Below are positions 44,901 to 55,476 of a stretch of DNA of 64,000 bases, piece by piece. The notes below the pieces were generated by a model. That model saw nothing but the letters and a program-made list of their open reading frames with translations. It had not been told where the DNA came from and did no database searches. The translations under genes were made by a program, and so were the position numbers. The stretch's first letter is position 1; each line of letters begins with the position of its first letter. This DNA comes from Tethya wilhelma (Eukaryota; Porifera; Demospongiae; Tethyida; Tethyidae), in NCBI GenBank assembly GCA_964030475.1, contig CAXIPT010000011.1, positions 1,623,780 to 1,687,779 on the forward strand, given 5' to 3'.

Positions 44901-47900
44901 AGCAAGGCATAGCACACAGACACATCCACGATCTTCTACAGTTTCAACACCTTCAAACGTACGCGTATGGCACCACCATTCTAACTTACCAGTATGTACC
45001 GCTGCCTGCATAACTGCTCATGGTAAAGTTCTTGCTATAGGAGGGACTGATGAACAGTATAAGAGTTCAACTGCTATATATGAACTTGATACAAAAACTA
45101 ACGAATGGTATCACACAAATGACATGAACATTGGAAGAAGCGAGTGCCTGGCTACAACTCTCCCCGACAACAACATCCTTGTTATAGGAGGGTGGACTGG
45201 TGATAGTTGGACGGATGAAACTGAAATTGCTACTATTTCATAATAGAATATAAAAATGCATACAGCTATTGTTGTTGTTTTTGTTGTTGTTTTACTAATT
45301 TGTACACAATCTTTAAAATAATGCCCAAAAAAGTTCATAAAAGTTCATGTCACAGCAATATTATAAACAATTGATCAGCCAGGCATGCTGTTATTACCGA
45401 AGAGAATAGGGAATAAGCCACACGATTACATACCAGCTGAAACAATGTAATCATTGAATGACTGGCTATAGTACTCATTACTGCAGTAGTCTATCACATA
45501 CAATAATAAAGGCATTAATTGAGGCCTGGAGTCAGAGGAGTATGACATAAGTGTGCCACATGATTGGAATGCTCAGTTAAAGTTAACATGACTGCAAAAC
45601 TTTGTACTGGGATTTACATGTAACTATGTTTGCCTAAGTGCTAAGTCAGCAAAGGCACACTTGTGTCGTACCTTCTCTGGTGTAGAATATCATGCCAATG
45701 AAGCACTGATGTTTAATTGCATCTACCCTAGAGCAGTGCATCTTGATATTCGAGTCAAAAACAACTGACAAACAATAGGACCCATATCAGGCTAATCTAA
45801 TAGCGTTGTACAGTGTGTAGGCTCACTCAAATTAGTTGCACGATGTACAAACAAAGGATAGATATCATCCTGTACAGTACCTCTAGATAATGCACACTAC
45901 GTACGTTCATGCAGTATTGGGCATCGTCTTGAAGCTACAGTAAGTGCATTGAGAAGCACAAAGCTTCAAATCAGTACAGTGATTTGAAGGTACTACGGTA
46001 TACATGTCAATTTTCAAGATAAAATCCATTGTATAGTGAATACATGTACCTTCCATTTTGACACTGGAGGTACGTGCTAGCTGTTCTTCATTGTAACAAA
46101 CACCCATATACCCCCGCACAATCTTGGCATGTGTGTATGTATATGCTAGAGCTATCTAGTGACAAAGAAGAGCCTGGAACAAGGCTAAGCTAGCATCAGT
46201 AGAAGATCCTTTTTCAAAAAAAAAAAACTTTTACAGGTAATTAAAGTGAATCAAGTACCTTGGACATCAGAGTGTAGTTTCTTCACAATCATTGACTTCC
46301 CTTGGAGCAACAGGTGCTGCTGAAGAACATCATCTGTACAAGATATGACATCACAATGATGTAATGAGATACCGTATAGCGGGAAATTTTCGTGGGGGAA
46401 AATTTTTGCGAATTTCGCAGTTTGGCAGCTTTCCGCGAAAATTTCCCCCCACGAAATTTGTAAGGTATGTGGTCGTCACGTAATGTTGAGGCGCAATCCA
46501 CGAAAATTTTCCCCGCGAATTTCTATTCAAGACGAAAATGCAAAAATTTTCCCCCACGAAAATTTCCCGCTATACGGTATGCAATGCAATGACATCACAA
46601 TGATGTAATGAGAATTTGCAAAAGCAACGACATCACAATGACATAATACAACAATATCAAGATCGTACCAGGTACAGTGGGTTGTTTCTCGTTAAGCTTA
46701 TCCATCTCACCAACATTGAGAGACTGAAGATACTGCCTAAGAAAAACAAACAAACACACACACACATACAAATCAGATCTTGGCATACATAGTGCAGCTA
46801 TAGCCTCATTCCCAGGCTCCTCTTTTATGATCGCTTATTTTCGAAGTAAATATTCACAAAGGAGGAGCCTGGGTACGAGGCATCAAAGTTCAAAAAAAAA
46901 TTTTTAAAAAAAAAGTTTAAATTTTTATAGAACGAACGTATACTACAATACATAAATCAATGTGAGCAAGTTCCATGAAAATTGTGAAAAATTATCATGG
47001 GGGAGACAGATGGAAATCGGCATTAAATATTCCTTACTCTAGTTCTTCATCTTTCTCATTGACGGAGGACACAATGGACCTGAGTAGTGCCGCCTTCTCC
47101 TCGCTGTAGACGGAGGAGGCCTCGTAGGCCTGCATGGGAACGAGACGAGAGAGGATGTCCGTTCCAAGATTCTTGGGATCTGTCGGCTGGAAGACAACAG
47201 GCTTGACAAGATCAGCACCTGAGAGAGAAGAAAATAACAACAGTAGCTCGGGAAATTTCCGGCATTAAATAAAAAATTTTCATCAGGCACATGACGGCAA
47301 AAATTAAACATGCGAAAAGAAAACATGTACGGTTATCTGTACCGAACTAGTCGAAGTGGAAAAAATTAAATAAGCAAAAATATCCTGATCGACAGTAATG
47401 TGCATATGTATGGGTATGCAGGCATTACTTCTGATAGAGCTCTATATAGGCTGCATGGTTACTCGGAAGTTGTCATAGCTACATCTCTAAAGCTTACTGG
47501 TCTAATGCTGGAACACATAGCTGCACAAGTATACATTGATAAAAATCTTGAGATCAAGCTGGCATTCGAACCCAGGTCATTCAAACTCAAATCAAATGCT
47601 CTTATCACTGAGCTACAAGAACTCATTGGCATTGGAGCAGAGAATAGCAGAACACATATAGCTACTGGTTTTTATGCAACTAGAAAATATTAATCTACAC
47701 TACACTAAGTAGAACGGGAATTGAAATATGCCACTAACCTGATACCAGTTCTAGTGCCTCCACACTGGGAACCACCTCGTGGTACACCTGCTCGTTCTGT
47801 TTCTTTGCCACCTGAAACTTCTCCTGGACGTGATGGCTGAAATTTTTGACAGCATCTCTGACGGCCTCTCCCAGACTCTTGGGTGGTCTGCCAATGGAGG

Positions 47901-47983
47901 AGAGCTTCTGATTGGCCAGCTGGTACCATGAGACAACATCACCATAGCGACCGTTCTCTTCAGCATTGGCTCCTTGGTAATAC

Positions 47984-48026
<43 letters not shown>

Positions 48027-48544
48027 ATATACGAAAGTAAATTTGTGCTACAGTAAATCAAACCCATTTTGAACAAAAACTACAGAATTGAAAGCTGTTT
48101 AAACTGTTAACTCAAGGATGGATGAGTATTACTTAATAAGGAATAGGCTGGACAAGTGATACACATGTATAATTTCTGGAACGATTTCTTTGACAGCTGA
48201 AAAGAATACAATGATTTCAATGTAAACATGTACACTGTACCGTACTTACGTGTGAAAGAGCTTGGAAGTAGAGGATTTTGACCTTGAGGATCTTGACCCA
48301 GTCCTTGTTCTTCTTCACGATCACGTTACAAGGGTCACACTCCAGCGATCGCAACGACTGGGTGTAGTACTCCCCCACCTGCACACACAACCCAACAAAA
48401 AGTTGGTTAACAACGAGTGCTGTATTGCAATCATAATAATTAGATACATGTGTATAGCGGTATTGTGACTGGCAATGGACAAGATATTGGACAGACATGA
48501 AAATTTTGACTGGTAAAGGGCAGTCAGTCAGTCACTCAGTCACT

Positions 48545-48596
<52 letters not shown>

Positions 48597-50504
48597 GAAT
48601 CTACAATGTACATGAACTTGGGTTAGTAAATGGTGTAGTCTATTGAGCTATACCCTATTTTTCGCTCCACTATGACAGGACATTGCAGTGTAAGATATAT
48701 ACAAAGGGTCTAGCTCGATCGACTAGGGAAGTGTGCTACGAAAAAGTTGACATAATTCAGTATGCTTATAGGTTTAACTGAATGCTGAGAGACTTTCGTA
48801 ACCAATTGGATACAAACCAAGCTACTATACTAACAAACAGAGCAAACTGACTGCTCATACAGATGTATGCTTACTTAGCCTTGTAAACCAGGCCTCCCTG
48901 CACTTAGCAATAAGCATAGGAAGTTTATGAAGCTAATGCTTACCCTAGCTGCCAACTTTGCAATGGTGACGTTTTTCACTCTTCCAACTCCTTTTAGAGA
49001 TTTCTCCACCAAACACTCCTGTGCTTGTCCCTAAGTGTGTTACCATAGCAACAGAATCATGTGATTGCCATGTGACTTAACAAAAGTATCATGTGACGTG
49101 ATATAAACTCACAAGCATCAAATTCTTGTAGAACGTCACAAACTCAGGACCCAAATCTTTGCTAGCGTGGTTTATCGCAAACCGTTCCTGTGAAAGAAAT
49201 ATCATTTCATCTCTACATTGTACAACTTAGAGAGATGAATAGTAGCTTACATCAAGATAGCTAAATGCTCCAGCAGCACATTGGAAGTGTGTGATGGCTT
49301 CTTTCATCTCCTATTGTGTTGAGATCACACACAAACACACAAGACACGACAATGTACAAACATTGAACAGTGAATTCCTTATACATCAAGGTCTATAGAC
49401 TAATGCATGGTTACATCTGCATGGTGTATAAATGAAATTAGATTGTGTACTGTACGTGCTTTTTGAGTGTGTGTGTGTGTGTGTGTACACTGTAACCCTA
49501 TTAACCTTGAGTCATGTGACTATAGCACCAGTAAGACAAAATCTACATTTATCAGTTAGTCACACAACACAAACAGTCAATAGAGTACACAGTCACAACA
49601 CAAGGTGCACATACATACATACATGTACATATATACAGAGTAAGTATACAAGAAACACATACCAATGTAATCATATAGAGGGTAAACTTGGTAAGAATTA
49701 AGCTTGACGAATTGGCAAATTGTGACGACCATTACCAATTCGTGAGCAGAAACCACGTGCAGGCAATGCTAGCTATAGCAGTTTTAGCAGCAAAAGACTC
49801 AATCTCTACTGTCCTACTACTGCAGTCTGAAAGCTAGCAAGGTTCATTCTTTGTACCTAGAGCAGGTTTTCACTTCCAAAATTGAGTTTAGAACTGAATT
49901 CACTAAATTTTCAAGCCCACCAAATTTACCCGCTATACAGTACGTATAGTACACTCACCTGTTCTGTGTCTCGTTTGCTACGGCAACCAAGAACAGAATG
50001 AAGAGCAGCTGTGAGTCAAGATACAATTTACAAATGAAAATTTACTATGCTACTGTAACTCAATTATATTTCATACAATGTACTCTACATGAAAAACAAA
50101 TGGTGAAGACTCAGGTTACTGTACGTATCTACTAAAATTTTAATGCCATGCTAATTGTGTGTTCTGAAATATTCACAAGCAAACATATACTTGCTAAATT
50201 TACACTGTCGAGAAGACTGAGGCAGATAGACTTACCAATGTTGTACAGAATCGAGGCTTGTTCTATTTGAAGCCCTTCTTGTACATACTCTGCATTGACA
50301 TAGGCATCTTTCCTGCAAGGGAAGAGGTGAAAGCCAAGAAGCTCACAGAATACTGAAAATTAATATCAGCTAAACAAACTAATAGAAAGACAAGATAGAG
50401 AGATTGGATTAGTCTTAAGATTTGCATGCAAAATAAATCTGATTATTAGATAGAACTGTACATATTGTAGCTACAGTGTAATACTTTGAAAGACTTTGAT
50501 GGGA

Positions 50505-50570
<66 letters not shown>

Positions 50571-50714
50571 CTGTGTGGGGTCTTACCAGACAAAGTCAAT
50601 GGGGAGCTGTCCAATGGTTTCTGGTGGGAACCTTGCTCTCAGGAGGTGCAGTTGAGCAAAGTACCTCCTCAACAGACTGCAACCATTGTAGTCTCTAGAG
50701 GGCCTCAGGGCATG

Positions 50715-50774
<60 letters not shown>

Positions 50775-53700
50775 NNNNNNNNNNNNNNNNNNNNNNNNNN
50801 NNNNNNNNNNNNNNNNNNNNNNNNNNNNNNNNNNNNNNNNNNNNNNNNNNNNNNNNNNNNNNNNNNNNNNNNNNNNNNNNNNNNNNNNNNNNNNNNNNNN
50901 NNNNNNNNNNNNNNNNNNNNNNNNNNNNNNNNNNNNNNNNNNNNNNNNNNNNNNNNNNNNNNNNNNNNNNNNNNNNNNNNNNNNNNNNNNNNNNNNNNNN
51001 NNNNNNNNNNNNNNNNNNNNNNNNNNNNNNNNNNNNNNNNNNNNNNNNNNNNNNNNNNNNNNNNNNNNNNNNNNNNNNNNNNNNNNNNNNNNNNNNNNNN
51101 NNNNNNNNNNNNNNNNNNNNNNNNNNNNNNNNNNNNNTTGCGAGTTTCAAGACTTGTAAGCAGTTGGTAATCTGTTAGTGAGAGCCTCTGAGCAACTCTG
51201 AAAGTTTGATTTTGTTTGACTAGATTTTTATGGTGACCAACATTTTGTATTGTGTCTATGGGACAGCCGGCCCATTCCTACTATACGTACTACCGCACGT
51301 ATGATACATGATAGTCCTGCAAATCTTATTATGATGCTTCAGGGCGCACACTGTAGTGATGTCAGATGACATTCTGATTTACACAAAAATTTGTACTTTA
51401 AAATCACCCACACATTCCACAACTCCTCCTTCAGAAACCGCCTCCATAATAATTATAAGGTATAGCTATAGACTACAGTCTAACTCTATAGTATAAGCTG
51501 CATACTGCCTGTCTTTTCTAAGTGCTTTTACATTCACATGAGAATTTAAAATAATAATTATTGTAACAATGTCAGCTTGCAGAGGTATGGCACTATTATA
51601 TATATATATCACAGGAAACAATTACAGGAAATGAATAAACAAATTAAAGTGACATCGCCAGTAATAAATCTATGTAAGAGATACTACAATTATTAATATG
51701 CGGTCTCATATCAGTGAAATTATCAACTCATAATAAATTAGTAACCTTTATGATCAAGCATAGCCTTGTTCCCAGGCTGTCTCCCTGAATATTACACATT
51801 GCGCATGTGCGTGCATAAATATTCACTGGGAGAGAGCCTAGGAACGAGGCTAGTCAAGTAGTAAGCTGAATTCACGGACATGTATGTGCATGCATAATGC
51901 ATGCATTAATAAACTATAAGATATGTATGGAATGTGGCAAAATCAATATTAACATCATGAAAGTAAGGCCATCTTAAGTTCACTAAGAAGTTGATGTTCA
52001 TCTAGATCATCTAGCAGTTCAAACACTCCCTCCCATGATACGGGATATTCAGGAGTACCATCATTTTCTAACCATTTTGTGAAAACTTCAATGCAACATA
52101 GTTTGGGATTCTCACGGTTGCTCATAGAGATAGACTTTAGATCGTAGTGTTTCAGTCCGAGCATTACTCCCGCCGCTTTCCACTTGGGAGAGATGGCATC
52201 AATCACACGACATCTTTCATTCTTTCCTTTGGCATTTCTCCACTTGATGATGGTTAGGTTCTTCAGATCAGGAGGGGGGAGGGAACTGAAGTCTGCTCTG
52301 TTAGGGGAGGCACCTATAGATGTATGCATAACCATTTAAATTAAACATAACATTTATTATGGGTATAATTATAATTATTACTTGTTTGATAACTTAAACC
52401 TAATGTACTATAGTAAAAATTTCAAAAAAATTAGTAGTGTAGGAATGGGCAGTGCAGTAAAAAGTATTGGAACAAGGTGTGTCTCAATTTCGGCACATGA
52501 CTACTTCATTTTTATCAATTCTTGATCCCTTATAAGGATCCTATAGGTGTCATAAATGCAATGATCAGTAGAATTAGCCTCGTTCCCAGGCTCTCACCTT
52601 TGACCTTACACTCACGGTAAGGAAGGAGAGAGCCTGGTCGGAAATATCACGTGAATTTCGTCATTGATGACGCAGAGGTAGACGTGACCTTTGACCTCTG
52701 CCGCGATCGTGTCGTTTTACAAGCGCCTAGCACGAACAGCTCAAAAGTAAGTAATTTTACTGTACTTACCTTGCTTATTTTCATGGTTTGGACAGCTTAA
52801 ATCAATCTATGAACTGTAGTAGCGCTAGTTCAGAATCGCTGCAGCTTGCAGAGGTCAAAGGACGTGTCTACCCTAGTGTCTATCCCCACGTGATATTTCC
52901 GACCAGGCTCTCTCCTTCATTACCGTGAGTGTAAGGTCAAAGGTGAGAGCCTGGGAACGAGGCTACAGTAGAATAGTGCCATAGCTTATAATATTCCATG
53001 CATTGATTCAAATTTCTATTATAATTAGCTAAGCAGTGGAGCAAACTATAGCAAACAGGTAACTTAAACTGGGCTGCCAGCCAAGAGTTGGGTATAAAAA
53101 ATGAAGTAGTCATGTGCCGAAATTGAGACACACCTTGTTCCAATACTTTTTACTGCACTGCCCATTCCTACTCTACTAATTTTTTTGAAATTTTTACTAC
53201 TTGTTCATTCACTTTTTTCAACACTACAGTGGGGAGACTACCAGAGACGATTAGTCTATACAAAATGCTTGAGCAGTAGACCCTCATGCACTTCATAATG
53301 CTGGAAGAGGCTAATGAGTAATGCGCATGCACATAATAATGCCACGTGATAATGACCTCTGAACTCTACCTACAAAGATGGCTGAGTTGTAGTACAGTGA
53401 ATTTATATACTAAGTTTCAAAGCTTTCTAGTTTTTGTTTAGGCTTATTTGTGATGAAAACAAGTATCAAGGAATGTAGTACCTATGAAAAGAACTTTCAG
53501 TGACTTTGTGTTGTCAAAGTTGGCTCAACACATTCTGGTTCTGTGGAATCCTTTTAAGTTCAAGTAAGTCAGTTAGGAAGTAAGTAAGTAAGTACGTACG
53601 TTAGCAGAACAAAAATAGCACTATCATGGTGGCTTAATTCCCACTAGCGCTCTCTATGAGTGCCGAGAAAAGTTTTTGTGAGTTTTAGGCCTTGCAGGCA

Positions 53701-54431
53701 ATTGATAATATGTCAGTGAGAGCCTCTAAGCAAGTTTGAAGGTTTAATTTTATTTTGCTAGATTTTTATGATCATAAAAATTTTGTATTGTGTCTATGGG
53801 ACATTCGGCCCATTCCTACTATACGTACTACCGTACGTATGATACCTATTGATAAGCCAGATAAAGTGGCCTCTTTGATTTCAACAGTGTTGAGGGAAGG
53901 TGGCAGAGATGCTAAGAGTGGCTCACTGTGAGGGGTAGCTGGAAGAAGAAATAATCTCAACATGAATATCATACGTACGGTAGTACATATAGTAGGAATG
54001 GGCCGACTGTCCCATTGACACAATACAAAATGTTCATGCTTATAAACTTTCAAGGAAAGAAAGTTATAAGCCTTCAAATGCATTTAATAGCCTCCCACAG
54101 ACAGTTTACTTACTGTATTAACAAAGAAAACTGGCAGAAAGTTTCCAGAGCACTCTGGAGAGAGCCTTGGCGAGAACTTGCCACAACAGTGCAATTTTGT
54201 TTTCCCCTTCCTTTCTTCCTTCCTTCCTTCCTTCCTAACTGACTTACTTGAACGCGATTTCCAGCAAACAAAAGACATTGAGACAACTTTGACCATATAG
54301 TAAGACTTCAATTCATCTGTAGTACGTCCTTTTCTACTCGTTTGCTGGCAAAAAGGCAGCAAACAAAATCTAGGCAGCTTTGAAACTCTAGATAGTTATA
54401 AAATACTGTACTTTTTATTTAGCCATTTTTN

Positions 54432-54481
<50 letters not shown>

Positions 54482-55476
54482 CCTCCTTTGTTAGTTTTAG
54501 GTATAAGAACAACTAAAAACAGTTGATTTAGGCACCACCACAAAGAGACTGAAAGTGTTCGGAAACAATAATAATTTAAAAATCCAATTTTAGCGATCAA
54601 TGATTGGCAGTTATACCTAATAGAATGCACCATGTAATGATTCTGCAACTAGTCATGATATTTACAACATGATAGTATGTTAGTTCCATATAAAGAAGAC
54701 CTGGTAAGTTCAAGTTCTAAAACAATCTGACATTTTGTTATCTACTCCCAACCAGGGCTCTTCCTGTAAACATGTAAACATGCAGCAGCCATGCATGCAC
54801 AATGATGCCAGACATAAGCTACAGTACATACAGTTAATGATTATGCTAATGGGGTGGGACTACTGTAAATTCCCACCCACAAAGAAAATGAATTTAAACC
54901 AAAACAATTATAAAAATTATAATACCTATCGTAGAAGTACATGTTTCTATCTAGAGTAAGCTGAGGCAGAGATGAAGCATAACTGTAAGAAACACAGGAT
55001 TCAACATCTGCTGATAAATTGAGCACACCATTTAGAAATAATTATCACTTCAGTATGGTAAGGTTGGTATTGCTATTTTGAAGAAGAGCAATTCTTTGTC
55101 TACAAATTGCTTTTGTATCATAAACATTTTAATTTTTTCATGTTACTATGTACATGTTGCTGTACAATTGATAACGCAACTATCTGTGTATGTAAATTTG
55201 TCTGGGTTACAGGCCAACTTACGTCTCTGAGCTGGTCTAGTTGCTTTATCTCTTCATTGAACGACTCTGGCTCATCCTCATAGTGAGCACTAATCATCTG
55301 AGAGACAGAATAGCAACAAAAATAATTTTGAGAAGACAGTTATACACTATTGAACACATCACTGGCTGTAGAGTTTTACTCCTTACTGATTTAATTCCCA
55401 AGAAGCTGGTCCTGCCAGACTCTTTCATAGGGAAGCTCAACATTGGAAGACTCGGGCACTCCCAACCTGCGGCCAT
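35123..55476 (-). CDS. BRO1-V domain protein, HD-PTP (PTPN23)-like, without phosphatase domain
   Basis: I trace 22 coding exons with continuous phase: 55476-55387, 55297-55223, 50714-50587, 50312-50236, 50008-49959, 49310-49251, 49187-49113, 49030-48944, 48378-48250, 47982-47739, 47218-47038, 46736-46669, 46333-46259, 41931-41753, 41491-41374, 41183-41137, 40781-40579, 40261-40196, 39883-39815, 39746-39639, 39419-35740, 35475-35123. The first 11 encode a BRO1 domain (YEDEPESFNEEIKQL; GQAQECLVEKSL; EASSVYSEEKAALLR, the last clearly HD-PTP-like). The next nine encode the V domain (LLLLSGPLASLKAAIP; LTAQDNILTAVTDL). The giant exon encodes a Pro/Gln-rich tail with a central coiled coil. BRO1-V proteins act with ESCRT-III in endosomal sorting. 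No tyrosine phosphatase domain follows, unlike vertebrate HD-PTP. The native stop is displaced (see 31990-32055), giving an aberrant 35-residue end; with the native end it is about 2018 residues. ALIX orthology is less likely from the motif matches. Confidence 0.9.
41934..41988. repeat. (CA/GT)n microsatellite abutting exon 14 of the BRO1 gene
   Basis: On the gene's strand the intron ends in a CA repeat with one 'cata' interruption running directly into the acceptor cacag|AGCTAG. There is no ordinary pyrimidine tract. Confidence 0.85.
43129..45243 (+). CDS. Intronless protein kinase with coiled coil and kelch-like repeats
   Basis: A 704-residue single-exon ORF, ATG at 43129 and TAA at 45241-45243. 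The kinase domain (about 20-315) shows the glycine loop GHGSYGAVYKA, the ATP-binding Lys in PCAAKLIYP, a catalytic loop HRDMSSNNVLL, DFG in VTDFGMS, and MSPEAL for the APE motif; all catalytic residues are present. The HRD-x-SSNN loop suggests a tyrosine-kinase-like group Ser/Thr kinase. A Gln/Glu-rich coiled coil follows (about 320-395). Repeated beta-blades with W and GG pairs (TLTTVGGQHTN; TLYFLGGLGD; VLAIGGTDEQY; ILVIGGWTGD) form a kelch-like propeller to the end. It lies on the opposite strand within the 4.3 kb intron between BRO1-gene exons 13 and 14. Lack of introns in an intron-rich genome suggests retrocopy ancestry or membership of an intronless family. Substrate unknown. Confidence 0.9.
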   Translation: MARRADNELGFSFTNVQIFRDQELGHGSYGAVYKAKCDSLPCAAKLIYPILFASNLPAQQPASPINKEHRQPIRRFEAECRFLSHIKHPNIVQYLGVYRDPQTNVPVLLMELMDESLTHFLETPQNTVLYHLQVNILHDTALALAFLHSNGITHRDMSSNNVLLIAGSRAKVTDFGMSTLTDAAASQLASQTQCPGTPAYMSPEALDEPPVYSEKLDCFSFGVLTIQAITREFPKPTDRFQTIQVPHPTQPSLKIPARIFVPEEERRQSHISLIPAAHPLRSIALSCIKDKDTERPTAEQLCQTLEELKSTQLYASSVQQVRERERQIRSQRQTIEEKDEQIQDKDRQLQITQQENQQLREKIELQKCQIAELQQEMAHHRETHQPQLQPLLLSDEQTEATKRPPLRGLTMKWRKGPKSPCAVRRGSSAIIGDTVYVNSCWYDKDLYCFNYSTSIWSTLPECPFSQSTLTTINNTLTTVGGQHTNKLFTYRDHKWVEVYPPMPTGKQFPTVLSTATHVAVMQGFIGGDLKDRVEIMDIAASKWSTAAQIPFSARTATATLCGDTLYFLGGLGDFDNLNTVLSCKFKELIESARHSTQTHPRSSTVSTPSNVRVWHHHSNLPVCTAACITAHGKVLAIGGTDEQYKSSTAIYELDTKTNEWYHTNDMNIGRSECLATTLPDNNILVIGGWTGDSWTDETEIATIS
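46370..46579. mobile_element. MITE with TACCGTATAGCGGGAAA termini, flanked by a 24-bp direct repeat
   Basis: The inverted ends TACCGTATAGCGGGAAATTT and the complement ending CCCGCTATACGGTA enclose further inverted A/T- and G/C-run blocks. The flanks carry 'atgacatcacaatgatgtaatgaga' on both sides (46345-46369 and 46590-46614), and a third imperfect copy near 46628. In an intron of the BRO1 gene. Confidence 0.75.
46798..46884. repeat. Short fold-back repeat of the CCCAGGCT type
   Basis: 'gcctcattcccaggctcctc' faces 'gaggagcctgggtacgaggc' around a loop of about 45 bp. The same outer arms occur at 51765-51860 and 52575-52966. Confidence 0.65.
47540..47655 (-). repeat. tRNA-like sequence, probable SINE head
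   Basis: On the minus strand: 'tgtagctcagtgataagagc' (A-box-like D arm) and 'ctgggttcgaatgcc' (B box and T arm) at proper tRNA spacing. The anticodon stem pairs only partly and the acceptor ends do not pair, so it is more likely a tRNA-derived SINE or pseudogene than a working tRNA. In an intron of the BRO1 gene. Confidence 0.5.
47985..48024. repeat. (CA/GT)n microsatellite abutting exon 10 of the BRO1 gene
   Basis: On the gene's strand the CA repeat ends in 'cacgcag' directly before the exon residues YYQGAN. Confidence 0.85.
48547..48595. repeat. (CT/GA)n microsatellite
   Basis: About 23 CT units after a 'cagtcactcagtcact' stretch, in the intron between BRO1-gene exons 8 and 9. Confidence 0.9.
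50507..50570. repeat. (GT/CA)n microsatellite just 3' of exon 3 of the BRO1 gene
   Basis: About 30 GT units on the plus strand. On the gene's strand it begins about 17 bases after the exon 3 donor. Confidence 0.9.
50715..50774. repeat. (GT/CA)n microsatellite abutting exon 3 acceptor, running into the gap
   Basis: About 29 units. On the gene's strand it ends 'acacacag' at the exon start HALRPSRDY. The far side is lost in the N gap. Confidence 0.9.
50775..51137. other. Assembly gap of 363 Ns
   Basis: Run of N within the intron between BRO1-gene exons 2 and 3. Open frames crossing it are meaningless. Exon alignment to BRO1 proteins suggests no coding exon is missing here. Confidence 0.95.
51138..51310 (+). 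repeat. End fragment of the ~1 kb interspersed element
   Basis: 'tcagtgagagcttctgagcaac'-type sequence through 'cggcccattcctactatacgtac' matches 10020-10173 and 53700-53845. The rest is in the gap. Confidence 0.7.
51765..51860. repeat. Short fold-back repeat of the CCCAGGCT type
   Basis: 'agccttgttcccaggctgtctccc' faces 'gggagagagcctaggaacgaggct' around a central 'attgcgcatgtgcgt'. Confidence 0.65.
51955..53938 (-). CDS. Death-domain gene fragment nested in a BRO1-gene intron
   Basis: Two minus-strand exons in phase: 53938..53846 (93 bp, phase 1 at both ends, PHSEPLLASLPPSLNTVEIK) and 52313..51955 (stop TGA at 51957-51955). The second encodes a Death-like domain: WKAAGVMLGLKHYDLKSISM, then VFTKWLEND and SWEGVFELLDDL, closing with SELKMALLS. 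The Death part differs strongly from that of the 2A array. No upstream exons with start are recognised, and the phase does not fit splicing into the BRO1 gene (phase 0 there). The intron holds the nested element 52408-53845. It could be the 3' end of a separate gene, perhaps starting elsewhere, or a stranded fragment. Confidence 0.6.
52408..53204. mobile_element. Fold-back element (same family as 9113-9546) with another inside
   Basis: The outer inverted arms 52408-52515 and 53096-53204 match those at 9113-9546 ('gtaggaatgggcagtgc', 'aatttcggcacatgactactt'). The interior is about 390 bp larger than in the other copy, because of the palindromic element at 52575-52966. The flank 53205-53845 continues as the ~1 kb element. 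Confidence 0.75.
52575..52966. mobile_element. Palindromic element, GCCTCGTTCCCAGGCT ends, nested in the previous one
   Basis: The left arm 'gcctcgttcccaggctctca' through 'ggagagagcctggtcgga' is mirrored on the right ('tccgaccaggctctctcc' to 'agcctgggaacgaggc'), with about 85-bp arms. A fragment is at 20352-20480 and short relatives at 46798 and 51765. No ORF. Confidence 0.75.
53205..53845 (+). repeat. Body of the ~1 kb interspersed element, second copy
   Basis: Collinear with 9547-10173: 'cattcacttttttcaacactacag', 'gcgcatgcacataataatgccacgtg', 'ctaagtttcaaagctttctag', 'cattcctactatacgtactacc'. Confidence 0.75.
53975..54405 (-). repeat. Inverted copy of the unit 0-type repeat
   Basis: Reverse complement of 2040-2640: 'cgtacggtagtacatatagtagg', 'tgcttataaactttcaagg', and the GGAA-rich stretch with 'tcagttaggaagg'. 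It faces the copy ending at 53845, so two element ends point at each other around the small exon 53846-53938. Confidence 0.7.
54432..54479. repeat. (GA)n microsatellite beside a single-N join
   Basis: About 24 GA units starting right after N 54431. Confidence 0.9.

Noticed and set aside
47540..47655. Functional tRNA gene on the minus strand
   Set aside because: A and B boxes are present but anticodon and acceptor stems do not pair properly; SINE or pseudogene is likelier.
50646..51178. Long open frames of alternating Cys-Val or Thr-His and X
   Set aside because: Products of a GT repeat and the 363-N gap.
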